Shown one piece after another: positions 1 to 6,871 of a stretch of 15,608 nucleotides of DNA (positions are counted from its first letter, which is position 1; every line of letters begins with the position of its first letter). The translations under genes and the position numbers were made by a program. This DNA comes from an uncultured Eubacterium sp. (GTDB lineage: Bacteria; Bacillota_A; Clostridia; Lachnospirales; Lachnospiraceae): assembly GCA_948468465.1 (NCBI GenBank), contig CAOKJJ010000119.1, forward strand, positions 1 through 15,608, written 5' to 3'. Below the pieces are notes generated by a model, which was not told where the DNA came from, searched no databases, and saw only the letters and a program-made list of their open reading frames with translations.

Positions 1-28
1 TTTAGCCACTGGCGTTTAGCCAGGGGCG
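1..28. repeat. Two 14-bp imperfect tandem repeats
   Basis: TTTAGCCACTGGCG at 1-14 is followed directly by TTTAGCCAGGGGCG at 15-28, matching at 12 of 14 positions. The two copies also allow a small hairpin, CTGGC (9-13) with GCCAG (19-23). More copies could lie to the left of the window. Confidence 0.5.
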
Positions 29-67
29 GACTACGCGACGCGACCGGACGGGGCCGCTATGTCTATG

Positions 68-96
68 CAGAATGTTTAGGGATTCTTAACATTCTG
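68..96. repeat. 9-bp perfect inverted repeat
   Basis: CAGAATGTT at 68-76 and AACATTCTG at 88-96 form a perfect 9-bp stem with an 11-base loop. The right arm overlaps a second stem, TCTGGA (93-98) with TCCAGA (112-117), so the two hairpins cannot form together. No T-run follows on either strand, so it does not look like an intrinsic terminator. Confidence 0.6.
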
Positions 97-208
97 GAGT
101 AGGAGCCGAAATCCAGACCCCGCCCCTCATCCAGCGTCCGAATCGCCACCCCCCCCCGCAACACAATGTCAATTCTGTTGGCACTCAATTTTTCATGCAG
201 TTTCTAAA

Positions 209-1360
209 TTAATCTGCAGATGAATCTGTACCGTCTGCATTCGCAGCGTCATCCGTATTTGTGGCATCTGCAGCATCATCGGTCCCCGTACTGTCTGCGG
301 CTGCATCATCGGTCGAAGTTGTCGTGTCTTCTGCTACCGCCGTATACAATTCGTCAAAATTTACTTTTTTCCATTCACTGTCGTTGATTTTCCATTCACT
401 GGCTTCTTTATAGCTTTCGATTTGCTCGGAATATTTATCGCTGCGGCGCTGTGTCAGAATAGATTCCTTTTTTGTCTTTGCGGCTTCTTTATCGTCGGTA
501 TCATCCATGCGCACGATATAATAACCGCTGTCAGCTTCAATGACTGCGTCTGCCAGTTTTCCTTTTTTAAGCTTGTCCGCCGCTTTCAGCACTTCCACAT
601 CCATGCTTGTTGTATTATCGTCTTCATTTAAGTCTCCGGCGCCATAAGAACATGTTTGTACTGTGTATTCTCCGTTTTCCGCCGCTTCTTCCAGGCCGTC
701 AGCCGCTTTTTTCAAAAATTCCTCAGCGGCTTCTTTGTTATCCGTTCCTGTAGCTGCGTCATCTGCTGCTGTATCGTCTGTCGTTGTATCCGCTGCGGCT
801 GTCTTGTCGAACCGAACGTAGCTGAATGTCTTCTGCGCACATTCTTCTTCTGTAACATTGGTATCTATTTCTTCCTGAATGGCGGCACGCATTTTGGACT
901 GAATCTTATTTAAGCGAAGCATTTCTTCTACGGTTTGCTGTGTGGCGCCCATTTTTTGAATCGCCTGTGCGCTGTTGTCTGACAGGAATTTAGACGCTGC
1001 TTCTGTAATTGCTGTTTTTTCCTCCTCTGTCAGCTCGATCTTATAATCTGCGGCATGTGCATCCAGTAAATAAAGTTCCCGGATATTTTCCATCACACTG
1101 TCTTTTACCGAATCCGTCATCGTCGTTCCATCGCCGGAATCCGTATTCCACATATCTTGTCCATAATATGAAAGAAAATAAAGATCTGTCTGTGCTGCCT
1201 GATACTGCGCCATAAAATTCGCGACGCCCATGGAAATATCATTGCCGTCTAATGTTGCTGCCACGGCATCCGCATTGATTTTACTGCCACAGCCTGTTAC
1301 TGAAAAAGACGCTAACATTGCGGTCGCAAGCAATGTTGCCGTTATTTTTTTTAATTTCAT
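209..1360 (-). CDS. prsA: PrsA/SurA-type foldase lipoprotein (peptidyl-prolyl isomerase)
   Basis: A 383-residue exported protein. Residues 1-24 are a lipoprotein signal: a basic start (KLKK), a hydrophobic stretch, then VTGC with the lipidated Cys at 24. An alpha-helical SurA/PrsA-like N-terminal domain follows. At about 170-300 lies a region resembling a PpiC rotamase domain, with a GAGDL turn and a GYYIVRMDD strand typical of its end. Family knowledge says such proteins assist folding of secreted proteins on the outer face of the membrane. The rotamase part is divergent, and an Asp/Thr/Ala-rich insert interrupts it near 190-215, so isomerase activity is uncertain. The last 40 or so residues are a low-complexity Asp/Ala/Thr/Ser tail. 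AGGAGG at 1371-1376 is well placed for the ATG at 1358-1360. A promoter in the 100-bp gap after mfd gives it independent expression. Confidence 0.85.
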   Translation of the reverse strand: MKLKKITATLLATAMLASFSVTGCGSKINADAVAATLDGNDISMGVANFMAQYQAAQTDLYFLSYYGQDMWNTDSGDGTTMTDSVKDSVMENIRELYLLDAHAADYKIELTEEEKTAITEAASKFLSDNSAQAIQKMGATQQTVEEMLRLNKIQSKMRAAIQEEIDTNVTEEECAQKTFSYVRFDKTAAADTTTDDTAADDAATGTDNKEAAEEFLKKAADGLEEAAENGEYTVQTCSYGAGDLNEDDNTTSMDVEVLKAADKLKKGKLADAVIEADSGYYIVRMDDTDDKEAAKTKKESILTQRRSDKYSEQIESYKEASEWKINDSEWKKVNFDELYTAVAEDTTTSTDDAAADSTGTDDAADATNTDDAANADGTDSSAD

Positions 1361-1422
1361 AAATCAACTGCCTCCTAAATATTTTCATTTTATTATTATC
1401 TGCGGTATTCATGCACTGGTCT

Positions 1423-1451
1423 ATTATAGTGCAAATATCTGCGGTCTGCAA
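1423..1451 (-). promoter_or_regulatory. Sigma-A-type promoter of the foldase gene
   Basis: On the minus strand the -35 is TTGCAG (1446-1451, 3 of 6 to consensus), the spacer is exactly 17 bases, and the -10 is a perfect TATAAT (1423-1428). The start site is expected near 1416, about 56 bases before the ATG. A 9-bp direct repeat, ACCGCAGAT on the minus strand, occurs in the spacer (1437-1445) and again in the leader (1398-1406). Confidence 0.65.
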
Positions 1452-1460
1452 GAAGTTTCA

Positions 1461-4400
1461 TTATTTTTTCACAAGTACGATCTCCAGTGCCTCTGTAAAC
1501 TCTGACAGTATAGCCAGTGGTTCTGCTTTTTTTGCATCCCGGCTGTTATTCATCATATTAAATGTAAAAGCAGGATTTTTTCCAACAGCTGTAAATGTAA
1601 GCCTGCCGTCATATTGCTTTACAAGTTCCGGCATTTTCAGTGTATCTATATCGGTATGTTCATACATAACCATACGAAGCGTTTTCCCCCGCTGCGTAAT
1701 TTCTTTGATATAAACGCGATGCGCTTTTGCCTTGACCTGCGCGATTTTAAGCAAATTGCAGACAGAGCGCGGCGGATCTCCAAAACGGTCTAATAATTCC
1801 TCCATCATCTCCTCCGCTTCTTCCTGGGTCTCTATGCCTGCCACACGCTTGTAAATATCCAGCTTCTGATATTCATTCGGGATATAAGAAGGAGGGATGT
1901 ACGCATCGATGTCAATATCGATTGACGTTTCAAAATCTTCTGCCGCACAATCACCCTTTGCCTGCTTTACCGCGTCATTCAGCATTTTGCAGTACAGGTC
2001 ATATCCGACTGCCTCCATATGCCCGCTCTGCTGCGCGCCGAGAAGGTTGCCTGCGCCCCTGATTTCCAGGTCACGCATCGCAATTTTAAACCCACTGCCC
2101 AGATCCGTAAACTCTTTAATCGCTGCCAGACGTTTTTCCGCCACTTCTTTCAGCATTTTATCCCGCCGGTACATTAAAAACGCATAAGCCGTCCGGTTGG
2201 AACGGCCTACCCGTCCGCGCAGCTGATATAATTGAGACAGGCCCATATTATCCGCATCCTGGATAATCATCGTATTGACATTTGAAATATCTAATCCTGT
2301 TTCAATAATCGTTGTAGATACCAATACATCAATTTCTCCATTGATAAACTGATACATGATATTTTCCAGCTCCCGCTCTTTCATCTGCCCGTGCGCGACA
2401 GCTAACGCGGCATCCGGCACCAGGCTCTGGACTTTTGCAGCCACATCCTGAATCTGGTTTACCCGGTTAAACACATAATAGACCTGTCCTTCCCTGGCAA
2501 GTTCTCTTACGATTGCCTCGCGTATCATTTCTTCATTGTATTCCATCACATACGTCTGTATCGGCACACGGTCTACCGGAGGCTCTTCCAGCACGCTCAT
2601 ATCACGGATTCCTATCAGGCTCATATGCAAAGTTCTTGGAATCGGCGTCGCTGTCAGCGTCAGCACGTCTACATTCGTTTTCAGTTTTTTTATCTTTTCT
2701 TTATGCGTCACGCCAAACCGCTGTTCCTCATCGACAATCAAAAGCCCCAGGTCTTTATACTGCACATCTTTGGACAGTACTCTATGCGTCCCAACCATAA
2801 TATCTATGGTTCCCTGTTTGAGTCCCTGAATCGCCTTTTTCTGCTGCGCCTGTGTCCGAAATCTGCACAGCAGCCCGACCGTAATCGGAAAATCCTGCAT
2901 GCGCTGTACAAAGTTGTTATACACCTGCTGCGCAAGAATCGTTGTCGGCGCCAGATACACAACCTGCTTGCTTTCCTGTACTGCCTTAAAAGCGGCACGT
3001 ATCGCTATCTCCGTTTTTCCGTAGCCAACATCTCCGCAGATCAGGCGGTCCATGATTTTTGTACTTTCCATGTCCCGTTTGGTCGCTTCAATCGCCATCG
3101 TCTGGTCTTCTGTCTCTTCAAATGGAAACATTTCTTCGAATTCTCTCTGCCAGACCGTATCAGGACCATAGACATAGCCTTTCTGGTTCTCTCTGGAAGC
3201 ATACAGCTGTACAAGCTCCCCTGCGATTTCCCTGACCGCGGTGCGGACTTTCGTCTTTGTCTTTTTCCAGTCCAGGCTTCCAAGAGAATTCAGCTTCGGC
3301 TTACGCTCCCCTGCCCCAGAATATTTCTGTATCATATCCAGCTGTGTTGCCGGTATATACAGCACACCGCCTTTATCATATTCAATCTTAATATAATCTT
3401 TTGTAGTTCCTTCTACTTCTATTTTTTCAATCCCGCGATAAATGCCAAGTCCATGATTTTCATGTACCACATAATCTCCGACGCTTAAGTCTGTAAAGCT
3501 GGCAATCTTTTCTCCGTTTTTCGCATGACGCCGCTTTTTCTTCTTTTTCTCCGCTCCGAAAATATCACTCTCTGAAATAACGACAAATTTAAGCATTGGA
3601 TATTCATATCCGCGCTTCACTTTTCCATAAAGTGTCATCACTTCGCCCGGTTTTACAACATGGTCATAATCTTCGGTATAAAAAGCATTCAGTCCTTCTT
3701 CGATCAGATCCTGTGTCAGCCTTTGTGCCCTCGTCCTGGAACCGGATAATAAAATCACTTTATAATTTTTCTTTTTATACTGCTGCAAATCTTTCACCAG
3801 CAGCTCAAAGCTGTTATTATAAGGATTTACCGTACGCGTCTGCAAGGGATATACTTTTGCAACCTTCAATTCCGGAATTTTTAACTCCAGCGTTGCCAGC
3901 GCTATTGTATGCAGCCTTTCTGCTCTTGCAAAAATCTCTTTTGCGCGAAACAGCGCATCGGTCTGCCCAGGCAGAATATACCCTTTTTCCAGCCGCTGCT
4001 GCATACTGTCAATATACTCTGTCTCTACCGCAGTGCTTTGCTCTGCAATGCGAATAGGTTCATCTAATGCTACGATCGTTTTGTCCAGCTGAAAATAATC
4101 CAGCAGGCAAACGGTCTGTTCTGTAAAATACGTCAAATATCCATCCAGCTTTGCACTGCTTCCGATCTCCCGCAGCTCTTCCACAAATGCGTCTATCGTG
4201 CTTTTCAGCCGATAGGCTTCTTCTGTCTTACACTCGCCACGCAGCCGCGAAACTGCCTGTTCCTCTTCTTCCTGCAAACGCCGGATCCCCTCCTGCAGCT
4301 GCGCCTGATCGAGCAAAAGTTCATTTGCCGGGTAAATCTGTATACAGTCCAGATTTTCAATAGACCTCTGGCTGGATGCCTCATAGCTTCTGATCGAATC

Positions 4401-5000
4401 AATCTCATCTCCCCACAGCTCAATACGGTACGGATTCTCTTCTGTCAATACATAAACATCCAAAATACCGCCGCGTACCGCAAACTGACCTGGAGCTTCC
4501 GCCTGATAATTCCGTTCATATCCCATAACCGCCAGTTTTTTTTGCATCGCATTGATATCCATCACACCGCCGGTCTGCAGCGTTATGATCTTTGACAGAA
4601 ATCCGGACGGATCCGGCATCCGGTTCATCAGCGCGTCAAAAGTTGTGACAACCGTACAGTTCTGCCCGCCTGCCAACATTTTTAAAACTTCGATCCGTTC
4701 TTTTGCCAGTTCATTTCCACGGATATCCGACTGATAAAACAAAATATCTTTTGCCGGAAAAAACCGGACATTTTTATCAAAAAAACGATATTCCTCACAA
4801 AATTCCCTCGCCCGCTGCTCTGTAAATGTCACAATCAGCCTGCTGTATGCATCTTTGCTCAGACAATGAATAAAATGCAGCTTCTGCGGGTCAATGCAGC
4901 CAGTCATTTCCAAAATACCGGCTCCTGTTTTCTTCGAAAGCTGCGTTCGGATTTCCTGGTATTCTGTCATAGCCTCAAGCGGCTCTGTAAATGCTTTCAT
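1461..5000 (-). CDS. mfd: Transcription-repair coupling factor Mfd
   Basis: Full-length, 1179 residues, the usual size. Mfd removes RNA polymerase stalled at DNA damage and recruits UvrA for nucleotide excision repair. The UvrB-like N-terminal modules occupy roughly the first 350 residues. The CarD-like RNA-polymerase interaction domain begins near 502 (VGDYVVHENHG from 507). The RecG-like translocase follows, with Walker A GDVGYGKT at 656-663, the DEEQ box at 757-760, a TATPIPRTL motif, and QLRGRVGR at 926-933. The C-terminal Mfd-specific regulatory domain starts near 1035. No motif is missing. The start ATG at 4998-5000 is preceded by AGAGG at 5010-5014, about 9 bases away. Only 66 AT-rich bases without a clear terminator separate it from pth, so the two are probably co-transcribed. 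This gene adjacency is common in Firmicutes. Confidence 0.97.
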   Translation of the reverse strand: MKAFTEPLEAMTEYQEIRTQLSKKTGAGILEMTGCIDPQKLHFIHCLSKDAYSRLIVTFTEQRAREFCEEYRFFDKNVRFFPAKDILFYQSDIRGNELAKERIEVLKMLAGGQNCTVVTTFDALMNRMPDPSGFLSKIITLQTGGVMDINAMQKKLAVMGYERNYQAEAPGQFAVRGGILDVYVLTEENPYRIELWGDEIDSIRSYEASSQRSIENLDCIQIYPANELLLDQAQLQEGIRRLQEEEEQAVSRLRGECKTEEAYRLKSTIDAFVEELREIGSSAKLDGYLTYFTEQTVCLLDYFQLDKTIVALDEPIRIAEQSTAVETEYIDSMQQRLEKGYILPGQTDALFRAKEIFARAERLHTIALATLELKIPELKVAKVYPLQTRTVNPYNNSFELLVKDLQQYKKKNYKVILLSGSRTRAQRLTQDLIEEGLNAFYTEDYDHVVKPGEVMTLYGKVKRGYEYPMLKFVVISESDIFGAEKKKKKRRHAKNGEKIASFTDLSVGDYVVHENHGLGIYRGIEKIEVEGTTKDYIKIEYDKGGVLYIPATQLDMIQKYSGAGERKPKLNSLGSLDWKKTKTKVRTAVREIAGELVQLYASRENQKGYVYGPDTVWQREFEEMFPFEETEDQTMAIEATKRDMESTKIMDRLICGDVGYGKTEIAIRAAFKAVQESKQVVYLAPTTILAQQVYNNFVQRMQDFPITVGLLCRFRTQAQQKKAIQGLKQGTIDIMVGTHRVLSKDVQYKDLGLLIVDEEQRFGVTHKEKIKKLKTNVDVLTLTATPIPRTLHMSLIGIRDMSVLEEPPVDRVPIQTYVMEYNEEMIREAIVRELAREGQVYYVFNRVNQIQDVAAKVQSLVPDAALAVAHGQMKERELENIMYQFINGEIDVLVSTTIIETGLDISNVNTMIIQDADNMGLSQLYQLRGRVGRSNRTAYAFLMYRRDKMLKEVAEKRLAAIKEFTDLGSGFKIAMRDLEIRGAGNLLGAQQSGHMEAVGYDLYCKMLNDAVKQAKGDCAAEDFETSIDIDIDAYIPPSYIPNEYQKLDIYKRVAGIETQEEAEEMMEELLDRFGDPPRSVCNLLKIAQVKAKAHRVYIKEITQRGKTLRMVMYEHTDIDTLKMPELVKQYDGRLTFTAVGKNPAFTFNMMNNSRDAKKAEPLAILSEFTEALEIVLVKK

Positions 5001-5066
5001 GATCCTCTACCTCTATACACGTTTTCAATATTAATTACATTAATGAAAATAAAATCATAAATAAAA

Positions 5067-5729
5067 TTATTTTTTCTTTTTATTATAACAATTCATCGCC
5101 TGCGCTGCATCTCCTGCAACGATCATCCCGACTGCTGCCACTGCATCTTTTACCGCATCTTCTACCAAAACTCTATCTTCCTTTGAAAAACGGCTCAGTA
5201 CATAATCCGCAAGGTCCCATCCTTCGGGCTTCGTACCAACCCCGATTTTAATTCTGGCAAATTCCTGCGTTCCCGCATGCGCAATCAGGCTTTTGATTCC
5301 ATTATGCCCTCCGGCACTTCCCTTTTGCCGGATTCTCAAGTTCCCCGGCGCAAGGCTGATATCGTCATAAATGACAAGCAGCTGCGACGCCGCATCCAGT
5401 TTATAAAAATGCAGCGCCGCGCCAATCGCTTCCCCACTGTTGTTCATAAATGTCTGCGGTTTCATAAGCAAAATCTTTCGTCCGTCAATGATTCCGCTGC
5501 CGCAGACAGACCGGAACTTTACCTCGTTCATCGAAATATGATACTCCTCCGCAATCGCGTCAATGGCGTCAAATCCTATATTATGTCTTGTTTTCTCATA
5601 TTTTTTCGTTGGATTTCCAAGCCCTGCTATGATATACATTACTGTTTCTTCCTCACTTTTTTTGGCTTTTGCAGCCGTTTTTCCTGCTTTCCCAAACATG
5701 TTTTGTATGCATTGTATCAGCTGATGCAT
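5067..5729 (-). CDS. pth: Peptidyl-tRNA hydrolase
   Basis: Cytosolic enzyme that cleaves the ester bond of peptidyl-tRNAs dropped by ribosomes. Family motifs are all present: GLGNP with Asn39, TRHN with catalytic His49, KPQTFMNNSG, the YDD containing Asp122, and SAGGHNG with Asn143. The protein is 220 residues from this start. From the internal Met31 (5637-5639) it would be 190, the usual family length. Both starts have ribosome binding sites: AAGGAGGAG about 8 bases before Met1, and a weaker GAGG before Met31. An extended -10 promoter lies only about 22 bases upstream of Met1, which favours the long form. The extra 30 residues are polar, with a basic KAGKTAAKAKK segment, and match no part of Pth that I know. 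It heads a likely pth-mfd transcript. Confidence 0.95.
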   Translation of the reverse strand: MHQLIQCIQNMFGKAGKTAAKAKKSEEETVMYIIAGLGNPTKKYEKTRHNIGFDAIDAIAEEYHISMNEVKFRSVCGSGIIDGRKILLMKPQTFMNNSGEAIGAALHFYKLDAASQLLVIYDDISLAPGNLRIRQKGSAGGHNGIKSLIAHAGTQEFARIKIGVGTKPEGWDLADYVLSRFSKEDRVLVEDAVKDAVAAVGMIVAGDAAQAMNCYNKKKK

Positions 5730-5757
5730 CTATAACTCCTCCTTCTTCCCACACGCA

Positions 5758-5766
5758 AGTATAACA
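5758..5766 (-). promoter_or_regulatory. Extended -10 promoter for pth-mfd
   Basis: On the minus strand the sequence reads TG-T-TATACT, with the -10 at 5758-5763 and the TG at 5765-5766. The hexamer 17 bases upstream is T-rich and does not resemble TTGACA, as is usual for extended -10 promoters. The expected start near 5751 leaves a short leader carrying AAGGAGGAG before the ATG at 5729. Confidence 0.5.
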
Positions 5767-5823
5767 TTATCTGATCAAAAAGAAAAGAGTGAACTGTTAA
5801 TCTGCCAGACGCATATTAATTGT

Positions 5824-5869
5824 AAATAAAAAGTGTAAAGCATATTGGCGGTTCAACAGGCTTTACACT
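5824..5869 (-). terminator. Rho-independent terminator-like hairpin
   Basis: AGTGTAAAGC (5832-5841) and GCTTTACACT (5860-5869) form a perfect 10-bp stem with an 18-base loop. On the minus strand a TTTTATTT tract (5831-5824) follows, so it would end transcripts of the small gene at 5909-6163 before pth. The stem is AT-richer and the loop longer than in a typical strong terminator. The arm sequence CTTTACACT also occurs at the -35 of that gene's promoter. Confidence 0.55.
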
Positions 5870-5908
5870 CTGATTAGCAGTTTGGTTATACGGTTTTTAT
5901 GCTGGCTG

Positions 5909-6163
5909 CTATTCTTTGATTTTATCGATATCTGTAAGATTCACTCCAAGACTATTGAGCAGCACTTTTAAAGACAGATAATCATCCTTTAATCCTTCAT
6001 ATGTCTCTGTAGCATTTTCTTTCTTGGCTGACAGCATATGTTTCTGTACTTTTTTAAAATCTTCTATCGCATCTTTAATGATTCTGCCATTATTTATTTT
6101 TTCTAATGCCTCTATATTCTCACCGCCTTTATGATTGGTGCCGTTGTTTCTTGATACAGCCAT
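5909..6163 (-). CDS. Small protein of unknown function
   Basis: At most 84 residues, lysine- and glutamate-rich, with no signal peptide or membrane segment. The body, from about residue 16, is predicted mostly helical (IEALEKINNGRIIKDAIED, then a KKVQKHMLSAKKEN stretch), and it ends in a short hydrophobic segment, SLGVNLTDID. I do not recognise the family. The start is doubtful: the ATG at 6161-6163 overlaps the -10 box of a near-consensus promoter and has no ribosome binding site, so a transcript from that promoter would begin inside this frame. Other in-frame choices are an ATA at codon 17, behind an AGGCGGTGAG-like site, or Met43. A terminator-like hairpin follows the stop. It lies between the efflux operon and pth and seems to be its own transcription unit. 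Confidence 0.55.
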   Translation of the reverse strand: MAVSRNNGTNHKGGENIEALEKINNGRIIKDAIEDFKKVQKHMLSAKKENATETYEGLKDDYLSLKVLLNSLGVNLTDIDKIKE

Positions 6164-6190
6164 TATAACGTATGCGGAAAGAAGTGTAAA
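6162..6190 (-). promoter_or_regulatory. Near-consensus promoter overlapping a drawn start codon
   Basis: On the minus strand: TTTACA (6185-6190), a 17-base spacer, and a perfect TATAAT (6162-6167). The -10 shares bases with the ATG at 6161-6163, so the transcript should begin about 7 bases beyond the -10, inside the drawn reading frame. Either the small gene starts further in, or the promoter serves an untranslated RNA. Confidence 0.6.
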
Positions 6191-6257
6191 GAGTTATTGA
6201 ATCAGTATTGCATTCTGTTTCCCAAAACAGGTTTTTCGGGTACATCCTATCCCCCAG

Positions 6258-6857
6258 CTAAACCAGCCCTTTCAGCACCGCAGCGCACCCTTCCACACCA
6301 AGAACCCCGCTGTCCAGCACGATATCATAATTTCTAAGATTCTCCCATTTTCGGTTCGTATTCGCGTAATAGTAATTGGCCCGTTTCCTGTCGAACCGTT
6401 TTCTTGTGCTGTCTACCTCCGCCGCAGAAATGCCATACTCTTTTTCTATCCTGCTCCTTTTTTGCTCCTCGTCGCTGCTGCGGATAAATACCTTGATAAC
6501 CTTCTTTTTTTCTTTCAGCGCTTCCGAGGCACAGTGCCCCAGAAAAACCGCGGGGCCGCCCATGGACAAGTGCTTGATGGCCTGCTGCTCCGCCAGATAA
6601 ACATGATCTTCCCTTGTCAGCATATCCGCATCTCCCGACGCCGCTTTTGCCATAACATAGATGGAATAGAGGAAACTGCCTGTAGCGGATTCCTCATATT
6701 TCTGGATGTCATCTACCGAAATCCCATACTTTCTTGACACCTCTTCCAGAATTTCATGTCCGTAACACGGAATGCCCGTTTGCTCTGAAAGCAGGCGGGC
6801 GGCCATTGTCCCGCCGCTTCCATATTCCCTTTCGATTGTGATTGCATTGATCTCCAT
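6258..6857 (-). CDS. Cytidylate-kinase-like family protein
   Basis: 199 residues. It begins with the pattern of the cytidylate-kinase-2 family: ITIEREYGSGGTMAARLLSE at about residues 6-25, a P-loop-like nucleotide-binding segment. Arg-rich helices near 135-165 (KRSRIEKEYG and RKRFDRKRANYYY) resemble the lid and NMP-binding regions of P-loop nucleotide kinases. The family is common in Clostridia, but its true substrate is mostly unproven. It should not be equated with the essential Cmk. It is the last gene of the marR-ABC operon, starting 14 bases after the upstream ABC stop, with AAGGAG about 8 bases before the ATG at 6855-6857. A link to the exporter, such as acting on a nucleotide-like substrate, is only inference. 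No good T-tract terminator follows. Confidence 0.8.
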   Translation of the reverse strand: MEINAITIEREYGSGGTMAARLLSEQTGIPCYGHEILEEVSRKYGISVDDIQKYEESATGSFLYSIYVMAKAASGDADMLTREDHVYLAEQQAIKHLSMGGPAVFLGHCASEALKEKKKVIKVFIRSSDEEQKRSRIEKEYGISAAEVDSTRKRFDRKRANYYYANTNRKWENLRNYDIVLDSGVLGVEGCAAVLKGLV

Positions 6858-6871
6858 TTTCCCGCTCCTTC

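Larger units (their letters stand above)
1..180. other. GC-rich structured non-coding segment
   Basis: No credible coding frame is seen. I counted 97 G or C in the first 160 bases, well above the flanking sequence, and there is a run of nine C at 149-157. Complementary blocks are dense. AGGGGCGG at 22-29 pairs with CCGCCCCT at 120-127; CGGACG at 45-50 pairs with CGTCCG at 135-140 (crossing the first pair); CTGGC at 9-13 pairs with GCCAG at 19-23. A 9-bp imperfect hairpin (one G-G mismatch, loop of 4) covers 159-180, just past the end of the foldase gene. Possible identities are a dispersed intergenic repeat, a structured RNA, or the edge of a degraded mobile element. I cannot assign a known RNA family, and the strand is unknown. 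Nothing at its left boundary can be judged because the window starts there. Confidence 0.45.

Noticed and set aside
61..96. Possible integron attC-like site
   Set aside because: The words near GTTTAGG and TCTTAAC do not meet the GTTRRRY and RYYYAAC core patterns, and no integrase or cassette is seen.
150..172. A perfect TTGACA on the minus strand at 167-172
   Set aside because: The hexamer 17 bases downstream is GTGGCG and the spacer contains the G9 run, so no promoter is supported.
2625..3488. A long plus-strand open frame (287 codons) opposite mfd
   Set aside because: It lies wholly within the conserved Mfd domains, has no ribosome binding site or recognisable motif, and reads as a Cys/Phe/Arg-rich shadow.
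6215..6236. CTGTTT-CCCA-AAACAG hairpin followed by GTTTTT on the plus strand
   Set aside because: It looks like a plus-strand terminator, but no plus-strand gene ends there, and on the minus strand, where the efflux operon ends, no T tract follows.
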